NCBI GenBank assembly: GCA_016763045.1
Contig: JAESUN010000420.1
Span: forward strand, 1-7,278
Length of the DNA stretch: 7,278 bases
From: Opitutaceae bacterium
Lineage (GTDB): Bacteria > Verrucomicrobiota > Verrucomicrobiia > Opitutales > Opitutaceae
Reading direction: 5' to 3'
Below the pieces are notes generated by a model. It ran no database searches. It saw only the letters and a program-made list of their open reading frames with translations, and was not told the origin of the DNA. The position numbers and the translations under genes are program-made. Shown in pieces: positions 1 through 7,057 of this stretch (positions are counted from its first letter, which is position 1; each line of letters starts with the position of its first letter).

Positions 1-1280
1 ATCTTGTCGTTTGCACCAGGAGTTCTGGCTTCGAATTTGTGAAGAAGGGCGACGATGACGCATTCTTTAGGCCACGAGATTTCTCGGAAGGTTTGTCCCA
101 CGCATTGGCTATTTTCGGCGACCTTTACTTCGAGAATACGTCCTGCATTGAAGGGAAGAGTGGCTAGTTCGATAAAATTTTCGTCGCTGAGATAGCGAAG
201 AATTTCGTTGGCAGTCGCAACTCTGGGAGAGACGGCCATTTCGATTCCAAGTGTCTCGTGAAAACGTTCGATGACATCAAGATAGTCCGCTCTGTTACTT
301 AATAAAATGACATGTTTTGTCCCCAGCTTGGATGCTTGTAAACAAGTCATGATGTTATTCTCGTCATCTTTTGTGCTGGCGACAAAGAAATCGGCTTCTC
401 CTATTTGTTCTTCCTCAAATAATCTTAGAGAGGTGCCTTCACCATGAATCACTGTGATGTGAGGAAATTTTTCGGCCAGAGCTCGAGAACGTTCGAGATC
501 ATCTTCGATGATGCGGATCTTGAAACGAGGATTACTCAAGAGACGAATAAGTGATACCCCAGTTTCGCCACCTCCGAAGATGACCACTCTCTGGATAGTT
601 GAGGTTGTGCTTTTAGGGTCAAAAATAGATTTTGCTTCAAAGAGTTTTTCTGGACTTCCAAAGATCGTTACATGGCCTCCTGGTTGAAGAATGGTCTCAG
701 CGGTGGCGACGGATATTTGTTCGCCTCGCTGGATCAAGCCGACTCGCATTTGATTATTGAGTTTCAATTCAGAAAGTGGTTTTCCCACAACTTTTGATCC
801 AGCTTGAACTTCAACCAGCTGGACCTCGATGGTTCCTCTTGAGAAGTCTTCCACGGCGACTCTTTCTGGATTTCGAATTCGTTTGGCTATTTCAACGGAA
901 GCCAGTCGTTCTGGACTGAGGAGGTGGTTGATTCCAAAATGGCTCTGATAGTTGATGATAGAGTTATCTCTGAATGTCTGATCGTGGATACGGCAAAATG
1001 TATTTTTGGCTCCCAGGATTTTTGCGAGAGAACACGATACGATGTTTGTTTCGTCGTCGCTGGTCATCGCCAGAAAATGATCACACTTTTGTACTCCTGC
1101 TGTGATTAGGGTGCGAGCTGAACTTCCATTTCCATGAATGACTTTTACGTCAAATTCCTCATCCATGCGGATGGTCTTGCTTTCAGATCTTTCGATGAGA
1201 GTAACATCATGCGATCGGCGACTCAGGATTTCACAAAGGAAAGAACCGACTTCGCCGGCTCCAATGATGATTATTTTCAT
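1..1280 (-). CDS. trkA: Trk system potassium uptake protein TrkA, C-terminus cut by window edge
   Basis: This is the cytoplasmic, NAD(H)-binding regulatory subunit that gates a TrkH/TrkG-type potassium channel in the inner membrane. Reading the minus strand from the ATG at 1280 gives 426 codons with no stop before the window edge, so the last few dozen residues are missing. The protein has the duplicated TrkA layout. The first Rossmann (RCK) domain begins MKIIIIGAGEVG, with the acidic ribose-binding residue in VTLIE (E30) and the motif AMTSDDETNI at about 71-80. A first TrkA_C domain spans about 145-225. The second Rossmann domain begins VVIFGGGETG (232-241), with IRIIED (255-260) and ASTKDDENNI (301-310). 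A second TrkA_C domain starts near residue 372. No Shine-Dalgarno motif precedes the ATG, but the glycine motif immediately after it supports this start. The channel partner TrkH is not in the window. It is divergent from the TonB receptor gene. Family assignment is firm. Confidence 0.95.
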   Translation of the reverse strand, partial: MKIIIIGAGEVGSFLCEILSRRSHDVTLIERSESKTIRMDEEFDVKVIHGNGSSARTLITAGVQKCDHFLAMTSDDETNIVSCSLAKILGAKNTFCRIHDQTFRDNSIINYQSHFGINHLLSPERLASVEIAKRIRNPERVAVEDFSRGTIEVQLVEVQAGSKVVGKPLSELKLNNQMRVGLIQRGEQISVATAETILQPGGHVTIFGSPEKLFEAKSIFDPKSTTSTIQRVVIFGGGETGVSLIRLLSNPRFKIRIIEDDLERSRALAEKFPHITVIHGEGTSLRLFEEEQIGEADFFVASTKDDENNIMTCLQASKLGTKHVILLSNRADYLDVIERFHETLGIEMAVSPRVATANEILRYLSDENFIELATLPFNAGRILEVKVAENSQCVGQTFREISWPKECVIVALLHKFEARTPGANDK

Positions 1281-1283
1281 GAA

Positions 1284-1303
1284 AGTTAAGACTTTAAGTT
1301 AAG
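1284..1303 (-). repeat. Short direct repeat just upstream of the trkA start
   Basis: Two copies of CTTAACT (minus-strand reading) lie at 1297-1303 and 1284-1290, spaced 13 bases start to start. The nearer copy ends three bases before the trkA ATG. The same stretch also contains AAAGT/ACTTT (1282-1286 and 1291-1295) as an inverted repeat. The spacing could suit a regulator or a leader RNA feature, but the words are short and AT-rich, so chance is a real alternative. Confidence 0.4.
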
Positions 1304-1393
1304 GATACGCGCATGCAAGGATTCTTAATGACGCTTGAGAGGAAGTGGAAATATTGCAAGAAACGCTTCATTGTTAAGCAAAATAGATAAAAG

Positions 1394-1413
1394 GATAACA
1401 ATAACTTGTCATC
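1394..1413 (+). promoter_or_regulatory. Possible Fur-like operator upstream of the TonB receptor
   Basis: The sequence reads GATAAC, AATAAC, then TTGTCATC. The known Fur box is built of GATAAT-type hexamers followed by an inverted one; here the first hexamer matches at five of six positions, the second at four, and the third element is imperfect with an extra base. A further GATAAA lies just upstream (1386-1391). The motif overlaps the candidate -10 element, a sensible place for a repressor. Many TonB receptors are iron-regulated, which motivates the guess, but the match is weak and the region is AT-rich. Confidence 0.25.
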
Positions 1414-1430
1414 TTAGATTTTTTATCTAA
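1414..1430 (+). repeat. Perfect 6-bp inverted repeat in the receptor leader
   Basis: TTAGAT (1414-1419) and ATCTAA (1425-1430) form a perfect inverted repeat around five T residues, ending 13 bases before the receptor ATG. It could be a protein-binding dyad or a weak hairpin in the leader RNA near the ribosome-binding region. The stem is AU-rich and would be only marginally stable. Confidence 0.4.
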
Positions 1431-1443
1431 TGCATGGCATGAA

Positions 1444-3312
1444 ATGTATCGATTTTTATTAATTTTATCAGTTTTAGGCACTGTTGTTTACGGAAATATC
1501 TCCGAAGAGAACTTTGAGGAAATGGAGGATGAAGAGACTGTTGTTTTACCAACATATACTGTTGTTGGTAAAAGAGTTGCAATAGAGGATTCGGTCCCAA
1601 CTTTTTCAATGCCAGTCACTGCTCTCCGATTTGAACCAATTGTGGATCTGCAGACTAGGAATTTTGGAGAAGCGCAGGGGGATGTGAGTATTCGTGGAGG
1701 AATCTTTGAGGGGACGGCCTTTGCGGTGGGAGGTCTTACTTTGTATGATCCTCAAACGGGACACTATGCAGCTGAAATACCAGTGGCACCGGGTATGTTG
1801 ACTGGGCCTGCTGTGCTCACGGGGGTCGATAATGCGATAAAGGGGGTTAATGCGCCGGTTGGCACAATTGCGTATCAGTGGAAGGTCATCGAGTCGGGCG
1901 GTAAGCTTTCGGCTGGGATCGGAGAGAACCATTTTAATCGTCAGAGTCTTTATATCGGTCAAGAACTGGGAAAGACTGCATCGGGTTTAACGATCAGTGC
2001 GGATGTTGATTTATCGCGTTCCGAATCAGATGGAGCTGTGGAGAACGGGGATCACCTTTTTGAACGAATTGCCGGACGATTGCAAATTAAGGGAGATTCT
2101 TCCCAGACAGATTTATTTGCGGGCTATCAGTCCAAGTTCTTTGGTTGGCCTAATTTGTATACTCCTTTTGGAGTGGCTGAAACGGAGAATCTACAAACGA
2201 CTTTGATCTTACTAAACCATAGAAGATCTTTTGCAGAGAATGATTTTTTCGAGATATCAACTTCCTATCGTAGGAATAAAGATGACTATGAGTTTGATCG
2301 GTTTCGTCCTGGAATTTTTAACCCTTTTCAGCATGAAACGAAGGTCTATGGTGCTGGATTTAATGGGCGTGAGACCATCGGAGACATTGTTTGGAATTAT
2401 CGAGCAGAAGTACTGAGTGATGAGATCGAATCGACGGCCCTTGTTTTCGGAGACTTCAATAGTCGAACTTATTTGAAGGTAAGCTCGCTCCCTGAAAAGA
2501 CATGGGAAGCTTCTGGTTTCAGAGAAATAACGGTGCGAGCTGGGATCGTTTATGACGATACGAACAGGGATTCTTCGGCGGTTTCTCCATTAGTGGAAAT
2601 TGCGTTAAGGGATCAAATCTCTGGAGGGATTAATACTCGTTGGTATTTACAATATTCAGGAGCATCACGAGTTCCTGGATACACTGCGTTGAACTCTAAT
2701 CCAAACGGTGGTCTTTTCCGAGGACGTTCGGATCTTTCGAGAGAAGAAAGTAAGAATATAGAAGCGGGAACTGAATGGAGTGGAAATGGATGGTCCTTTC
2801 AAGCTGCAGCGTTTATGCGAAAGGATGATCCCATGGTCGATTGGACCTACAGCTCTTCTGCAACGTTTGCGCGTTCTGCTAATGAGGTGGATATTGATGT
2901 CGTTGGGTTCGAGACGGTTTTTGTAAAACAGTGGGATCAGGTGGACATTATCTTAGGTTATACCTGGCTTGATAAGGACTCTGATTACGGAGATGCATCT
3001 GTTGATGCTAGCTTCTATGCTCTTAATTATGCAAAGCATCGATTTACTGCAGCAGTGATATGGCGAGTGGGTGAAGATTTTGAAATTCGCAGTGATAATG
3101 AGCTACGCTTCCAGGAGGAAAATAGTTTACGCACAGCTGGTGGAGATGAAGCATTTATCTCCACTATAGGGCTTTATTATTCGTTGCCAAAATGGCCCGA
3201 AATAGAAGTTGGTTTGCTGGTGGATAATTTGTGGGACGAAGACTTTCAGGAAATACCAGCGGTTCCAGCCTCTGGTAGGCAAGTGTCCGCACATCTCTCC
3301 TATCGATGGTGA
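1444..3312 (+). CDS. TonB-dependent outer-membrane receptor, substrate unknown
   Basis: This is a predicted outer-membrane active transporter energised by TonB/ExbBD, importing a siderophore, cobalamin, sugar or other scarce ligand; the ligand cannot be read from the sequence. The 622-residue product starts with a signal peptide (MYRFLLILSVLGTVVYG, likely cleavage after G17), then an acidic linker and a likely TonB box (ETVVLPTYTV, 31-40). A plug-like segment runs from about 45 to 145, with DVSIRGGIFEGTAF (80-93) and YDPQTGHYAAEIP (101-113), reminiscent of the DPQTGH stretch of BtuB/FepA-like plugs. The rest alternates polar and aromatic residues as in a 22-strand barrel and ends in LSYRW, the aromatic C-terminus typical of BAM substrates. 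The plug lacks the usual RGP...YG...GGVINI ending. The start is the only ATG near the signal peptide in this frame; no Shine-Dalgarno motif is visible. It is divergent from trkA and convergent with the exporter gene. The class is firm, the substrate unknown. Confidence 0.85.
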   Translation: MYRFLLILSVLGTVVYGNISEENFEEMEDEETVVLPTYTVVGKRVAIEDSVPTFSMPVTALRFEPIVDLQTRNFGEAQGDVSIRGGIFEGTAFAVGGLTLYDPQTGHYAAEIPVAPGMLTGPAVLTGVDNAIKGVNAPVGTIAYQWKVIESGGKLSAGIGENHFNRQSLYIGQELGKTASGLTISADVDLSRSESDGAVENGDHLFERIAGRLQIKGDSSQTDLFAGYQSKFFGWPNLYTPFGVAETENLQTTLILLNHRRSFAENDFFEISTSYRRNKDDYEFDRFRPGIFNPFQHETKVYGAGFNGRETIGDIVWNYRAEVLSDEIESTALVFGDFNSRTYLKVSSLPEKTWEASGFREITVRAGIVYDDTNRDSSAVSPLVEIALRDQISGGINTRWYLQYSGASRVPGYTALNSNPNGGLFRGRSDLSREESKNIEAGTEWSGNGWSFQAAAFMRKDDPMVDWTYSSSATFARSANEVDIDVVGFETVFVKQWDQVDIILGYTWLDKDSDYGDASVDASFYALNYAKHRFTAAVIWRVGEDFEIRSDNELRFQEENSLRTAGGDEAFISTIGLYYSLPKWPEIEVGLLVDNLWDEDFQEIPAVPASGRQVSAHLSYRW

Positions 3313-3324
3313 TAGCTCCCCAAA

Positions 3325-3357
3325 TACGGCCGTCAGAATTTAATTCTGGCGGTCGTA
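3325..3357 (+). terminator. Stem-loop between convergent receptor and exporter genes
   Basis: Bases 3325-3339 pair with 3343-3357 around a three-base loop (3340-3342), giving a 15-bp stem. On the plus-strand RNA every position pairs, with two G-U wobbles (3329/3353 and 3333/3349); on the minus-strand RNA the same two positions become C/A mismatches. The hairpin therefore fits best as the 3' end of the receptor transcript, 12 bases after its TGA. No U-tract follows on either strand, so it is not a textbook intrinsic terminator and may instead protect the 3' end or work with Rho. It overlaps the last codons of the exporter gene. Confidence 0.6.
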
Positions 3358-5067
3358 GAGGGACTTATAGAGTGCACATTCTCCGTAGAGAGAGCTGTGA
3401 TTACCCGTTGCGATGATCTTTCCTTTATCAAAGACAAGAATCGTATTGGCATCGCGAATCGTGCTGAAGCGGTGAGCAATGATAAAAACCGTTTTATTCT
3501 GCATTAATTGTCGAAGAGCTGTTTGAATTTTTTCTTCACTCTCTGAGTCGAGTGAAGAGGTTGCTTCGTCGAGAATGAGAATAGGTGCATTGCGTAAAAA
3601 CGCACGGGCGATAGCGAGTCGCTGTTTTTGGCCGCCTGAAAGGAGAACGCCACGTTCACCGACCATCGTATCATAGCCTTTGGGGAGTTGCTCGATGAAT
3701 TCGTGAGCAAAAGCCTGTTGTGATGCTTTCTCTATCTGTTCACGGGTGGAAGAAAGATCTCCCATTTGCAGGTTCTCGAGAATGGTTGTATTAAATAGAA
3801 AGGGGTCTTGGGAGACGACAGCGATGCGACTTCGTAAGTCTTCAATGCGAAGATTGCGGACATCTATATCATCCACGGTAAGGGTTCCGTCTGTCACATC
3901 GTAAAAACGAGGAATCAAATTAGCGAAAGTTGATTTTCCTGCTCCACTGGGGCCGACCAATGCACAAACAGTTCCTGCTGGAATCTGCACATTGATTTCA
4001 CTGAGAGTAGGGGTCTCTCCATATGAAAAACTAACCTGAGAGAAATTAACGTTTCCTTTAATACTATTGCAGGTTTCTGGTTTTTCGGGATCTGAAATCT
4101 CGACAGGCATCTTGAGGATATCGTCGATTCTCTCAATTGCGCCGATGCCTCTTTGAATCTGATTATGAACCCCCCCAATTTTCTTAATGGGGTCGTAGCA
4201 CATGTTCAGTGCGGCAAGAATAGAAAGAAAATCGACCCATGCCATCTGCGTTTTATACGCATAATAGAAAGAAAGTGCGACTCCAACGGCAGTGATGATT
4301 TCGATGAAGGGCGTGAGAAGGTAGGTGTATTTGACCACTTTCATCTGCACTTGAAAGAGGTTGCGTACGGTTTTGATGAATTCCTTTGTTTCGCGTTCTT
4401 CTAATCCGAAGGCACAAATTTCTTTTGCTGCATTGATGTTTTCAGAGACTCTTTCAGAAGTGACTCCAAGCTGCTTCTGGGTCTGTACCGCACGCTTTAG
4501 CAGGTTTTTCCCGATCAATCGGACAGGAAAGACACAAAGAGGGATGATCCCCAGTCCGAGCAGGAGAAACATAACGCTATTATTTTGCCAGGACAACCAC
4601 CCTAAGAAACCGAGAGCGCCGAGAAGGGTGATGGGTTGTTTAATTAAGTCATTCGTGACGCCAGTCAGTGTTTGCTGAACTTGAAGGGTATCTGTCATTG
4701 CCCGTGAAAGCAGGTCACCTGAAGTGCTTTTATTGAAGAAGGAAAGGGGCAAAATCTGCAGCTTCTTAAAAAAATCGATGCGGATGGCTTCCAATACGCC
4801 CATACCAACGTGGTTGACCAGGTAGGTATTGAAGAATCCAAAAATGCCGCGGACACAAAACAACGCGGGAATGAGCGATGCATAGCCAATCAAGGAGAGG
4901 TTGGATAAGTTACTTTCTCCACTGAAGACCTTTGGAAAAACAACTTTAATCATCAAAGGTAAGCCTACTCCATTGGCGATACCGTAAATAGCGCCAAAAA
5001 GTAGGGCCAGTCCGAGGACTCCCATAGAAGGGCGAACGTAATGTTTGTAAGAAAGAAGTTGTTTCAC
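3340..5067 (-). CDS. msbA: MsbA-like ABC exporter, fused permease and ATPase
   Basis: This is a half-size ABC exporter expected to work as a homodimer in the inner membrane. The closest well-known family is MsbA, which flips lipid A-core from the inner to the outer leaflet; other lipid or peptide exporters of the same type are possible. The 575 residues match the usual length of about 580. The membrane domain (about 1-315) carries the conserved stretch IRIDFFKKLQILPLSFFNKSTSGDLLSR (95-122). The ATPase domain shows A-loop Y349, Walker A GPSGAGKST (372-380), Q-loop Q420, signature LSGGQ (476-480), Walker B ILILD (496-500) with catalytic E501, D-loop SSLD (504-507) and switch H532, so all ATPase residues are intact. 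The start is GTG; an in-frame stop lies a short way upstream and no earlier ATG exists. It follows oppC by 77 bases on the same strand with no clear terminator or promoter between, so cotranscription is possible. Its stop codon sits in the loop of the stem-loop shared with the receptor gene. Confidence 0.88.
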   Translation of the reverse strand: MKQLLSYKHYVRPSMGVLGLALLFGAIYGIANGVGLPLMIKVVFPKVFSGESNLSNLSLIGYASLIPALFCVRGIFGFFNTYLVNHVGMGVLEAIRIDFFKKLQILPLSFFNKSTSGDLLSRAMTDTLQVQQTLTGVTNDLIKQPITLLGALGFLGWLSWQNNSVMFLLLGLGIIPLCVFPVRLIGKNLLKRAVQTQKQLGVTSERVSENINAAKEICAFGLEERETKEFIKTVRNLFQVQMKVVKYTYLLTPFIEIITAVGVALSFYYAYKTQMAWVDFLSILAALNMCYDPIKKIGGVHNQIQRGIGAIERIDDILKMPVEISDPEKPETCNSIKGNVNFSQVSFSYGETPTLSEINVQIPAGTVCALVGPSGAGKSTFANLIPRFYDVTDGTLTVDDIDVRNLRIEDLRSRIAVVSQDPFLFNTTILENLQMGDLSSTREQIEKASQQAFAHEFIEQLPKGYDTMVGERGVLLSGGQKQRLAIARAFLRNAPILILDEATSSLDSESEEKIQTALRQLMQNKTVFIIAHRFSTIRDANTILVFDKGKIIATGNHSSLYGECALYKSLYDRQN

Positions 5068-5145
5068 GTTTTTACCAAATTTGAAGAGAATCTTGAAATC
5101 TCAGTCTGCCAGAGGCTGGAGTCTGAAAGAAGGGTTGGCGAGTCA

Positions 5146-6057
5146 TCAATCTTTCGAGGCTCGGACATCGAGAGCGTCTCGTAAGCCGTCTCCAAGAAAA
5201 TTTAAGGAAAAGAGGGTTAGGGCAAAAAAGAAGCCAGGGAAGATCAGGAGCCAGGAAAATTCTTCCATCTTATCGGCTCCATCTTTTATCAGTGATCCCA
5301 GTGAGCTCATGGGGGCTTGGACTCCGAGGCCAAGAGAACTGAGGAAGGCTTCTAGAAGCATGACTGCCGGAATAGTGAGTGTGGTGTAAACGATGATCGG
5401 GCCCATTACATTGGGGATCATATGACGAAAGATAATCCGTGGTGTGCTCAGACCCAGTGAGTGGGCTGCTTCAATAAATTCTTGTTTACGTAAGGAGAGG
5501 ATCTGGCCACGAACGATTCTGGCCATGGTCAACCATTCGACTGCTCCGATCGCGATAAAAAGCAGGATGATATTTCTGCCAAAGAAAACCATCAGCAGGA
5601 TGACGAAGATGGTGAAGGGAAGAGCATAGAGGATATCAACCAGACGCATCATGACGGCATCTGTCTTCCCTCCAAAAAAACCTGAAATAGCTCCGTAGGT
5701 GACGCCGATGGTGAGAGAAACGAAGGTGGCAGACAGGCCAACCGCGAGAGAGATTCGCCCACCGTAAAGGATACGAGCAAAAAGATCGCGACCCAGAGTA
5801 TCCGTGCCAAACCAATGCTCTTTGCTTGGGCCGGAAGCTCCTAGTTCTAAGTTTTGGGCCCGGTATAGATCACCTAAGAAAAGGGGCCCGAGGGCACAGA
5901 GGGTGAAGAAAAAGAGGATGAAAATACCGCCAAAGACGGCTAGATGGTTTTTCTTTAATCGAAGCCAGGCGTCTTTCCACAGAGAGGTGCCCTTTTCCAT
6001 TTCATCAGGAGAGGGTGAAAGGGCGGATGGAAGCTTTTCTGCGGAGGGAGAGAGCAT
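5146..6057 (-). CDS. oppC: Oligopeptide ABC transporter permease OppC
   Basis: This is the second inner-membrane permease of an oligopeptide importer, pairing with OppB to form the channel driven by OppD/OppF ATPases. The 303 residues match the length of E. coli OppC, which I recall as about 302. It shows the OppC_N region (SLWKDAWLRLKKNHLAVFGG, about 25-44) leading into the first membrane helix, then the periplasmic FGTDTLGRDLFARILYGGRISL block (83-104), typical of OppC/DppC. The EAA loop that contacts the ATPase is at 196-216 (EAAHSLGLSTPRIIFRHMIPN), and the C-terminal GDGLRDALD (289-297) is also conserved. The first 20 residues are a polar, proline-rich tail; an internal start at M20 is possible, and neither start has a Shine-Dalgarno motif. 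It begins 18 bases after the oppB stop, so the two are almost surely cotranscribed. Resemblance to OppC is closer than to DppC or nickel permeases, but the transported peptide is not determined. Confidence 0.93.
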   Translation of the reverse strand: MLSPSAEKLPSALSPSPDEMEKGTSLWKDAWLRLKKNHLAVFGGIFILFFFTLCALGPLFLGDLYRAQNLELGASGPSKEHWFGTDTLGRDLFARILYGGRISLAVGLSATFVSLTIGVTYGAISGFFGGKTDAVMMRLVDILYALPFTIFVILLMVFFGRNIILLFIAIGAVEWLTMARIVRGQILSLRKQEFIEAAHSLGLSTPRIIFRHMIPNVMGPIIVYTTLTIPAVMLLEAFLSSLGLGVQAPMSSLGSLIKDGADKMEEFSWLLIFPGFFFALTLFSLNFLGDGLRDALDVRASKD

Positions 6058-6075
6058 TTGTGGAAACAGCTTTTG

Positions 6076-6996
6076 TTATTCGAATTTAAGCTTTGGATTG
6101 AGCCAGACCTGTAAAACATCAACCAGGAGATTGAAAACAATAATGAGAGTGGCGTAGAGGATGACTGTTCCTAGAACGAGGGTGTAGTCGCGATTAAAAG
6201 CGGAATTAACAAACTCTCGTCCTAGCCCGGGAACCTGAAAGATTGTTTCGATCACAAATGAACCACTGATAATACCGGCGACTGCAGGGCCCAGAAAAGA
6301 GACAACAGGAAGAAGACCTCCTTTAAGGGCGTGTTTGAGGACGATTCGTATCTCGGAGGCGCCTTTTGCTCGTGCCGTGCGGATAAAGTCTTGGGAAAGG
6401 ATTTCGCGCATGCCTCCGCGAGTGAGTCGGGCAATATAAGCTGCATAAAACCCTCCTAGAGTGAGAGCCGGAAGGACTCTATCAATTGGTTCATACCAGC
6501 CGGATGCGTTGAACCAGCCCATTTTGATCGAACAGAATAAAACAAGTAGAGGTCCGAGAACGAAGGTCGGTAGACAGATCCCCACCATGGAAATGGAGCT
6601 GGGAATATAATCGAGCCAAGTATTGGGTTTAAGGGATGCGATGATGCCCAGGCTGAGTCCAAATAAGAGAGCGACTGCTAGGGACAGAGCTCCCAGCTCG
6701 AGGGATACGGGCAGTTTATCTGCGATGATTTCGTTGACTGTTCGATTGCTGTATTTGAAAGAGGGCCCGAAGTCACCGTGGAAGATGAGATTTCCCATGT
6801 AGCTGGTATATTGCTCAAAAAGTGGCTTATCCATGCCATAGTGAGCCTCCAAATTTCGGAGGACTTCTGGACTCATGGCTTTTTCTGTCGTGAAAGGGCC
6901 TCCGGGAACAAAACGAAGCATGAAAAATGTAACCGTTATGAGAATGAGCAGAACGGGAATGGCCTGAAGGATTCTTCCAGCGATGTAGCGGATCAT
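6076..6996 (-). CDS. oppB: Oligopeptide ABC transporter permease OppB
   Basis: This is the first inner-membrane permease of the oligopeptide importer. The 306 residues equal the length I recall for E. coli OppB, and the two run parallel along their whole length: RxxxAIPVLLILITVTFFMLR at the N-terminal helix, RFVPGGPFTTEKAMSPEV (28-45), the HGDFGPSFKY stretch (73-82), which is a strong OppB marker, the EAA loop RTARAKGASEIRIVLKHALK (206-225) and the C-terminal VIETIFQVPGLGREFVNSAFNRDY block (248-271). About six membrane helices are expected. The ATG has no Shine-Dalgarno motif, but the N-terminus aligns with the family. It lies 61 bases after the stop of the OppA-like gene and 18 bases before oppC, in one operon-like series. 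No frameshift or missing motif is seen. Confidence 0.95.
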   Translation of the reverse strand: MIRYIAGRILQAIPVLLILITVTFFMLRFVPGGPFTTEKAMSPEVLRNLEAHYGMDKPLFEQYTSYMGNLIFHGDFGPSFKYSNRTVNEIIADKLPVSLELGALSLAVALLFGLSLGIIASLKPNTWLDYIPSSISMVGICLPTFVLGPLLVLFCSIKMGWFNASGWYEPIDRVLPALTLGGFYAAYIARLTRGGMREILSQDFIRTARAKGASEIRIVLKHALKGGLLPVVSFLGPAVAGIISGSFVIETIFQVPGLGREFVNSAFNRDYTLVLGTVILYATLIIVFNLLVDVLQVWLNPKLKFE

Positions 6997-7057
6997 AGAT
7001 ATGTGAAATGCCTAGCTTAAGGGAGTGGATCGGAGATAGGAAAATACAAAAACAAGG

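Larger units (their letters stand above)
1281..1443. promoter_or_regulatory. Divergent intergenic region between trkA and the TonB receptor
   Basis: This noncoding stretch must carry the promoters of two divergent genes. No consensus sigma-70 promoter stands out on either strand. The best plus-strand candidate is TTGTTA (1371-1376) and GATAAC (1394-1399) with a 17-base spacer, matching the -35 and -10 consensus at four of six positions each. The right part is AT-rich and holds a Fur-like motif and an inverted repeat, annotated separately. The left part, next to the trkA start, holds two copies of a 7-base word, also annotated separately. No open reading frame or RNA gene is recognisable here. 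Confidence 0.5.

Noticed and set aside
924..1109. Plus-strand open frame of 61 codons antisense to trkA
   Set aside because: It lies wholly inside the well-supported trkA gene, has no recognisable domain and no ribosome-binding site.
1606..1962. Minus-strand open frame of 118 codons inside the receptor gene
   Set aside because: Its translation is basic and low in recognisable motifs, and it is fully covered by the receptor coding sequence, which has a signal peptide and an aromatic C-terminus.
5102..5125. CCAG/CTGG dyad and repeated AGTCTG in the oppC-exporter gap, considered as a terminator or operator
   Set aside because: The stem is only four base pairs with no U-tract, and the repeated hexamer is short enough to occur by chance.
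5081..5389. Plus-strand open frame of 102 codons, very rich in Lys, Arg and Ser
   Set aside because: It overlaps the 3' end of oppC in antisense. Its unusual composition is what the reverse complement of a membrane-protein gene gives, and no motif supports it.
5804..6157. Plus-strand open frame of 117 codons across the oppB-oppC junction
   Set aside because: It is antisense to two firmly identified permease genes and shows no domain features.
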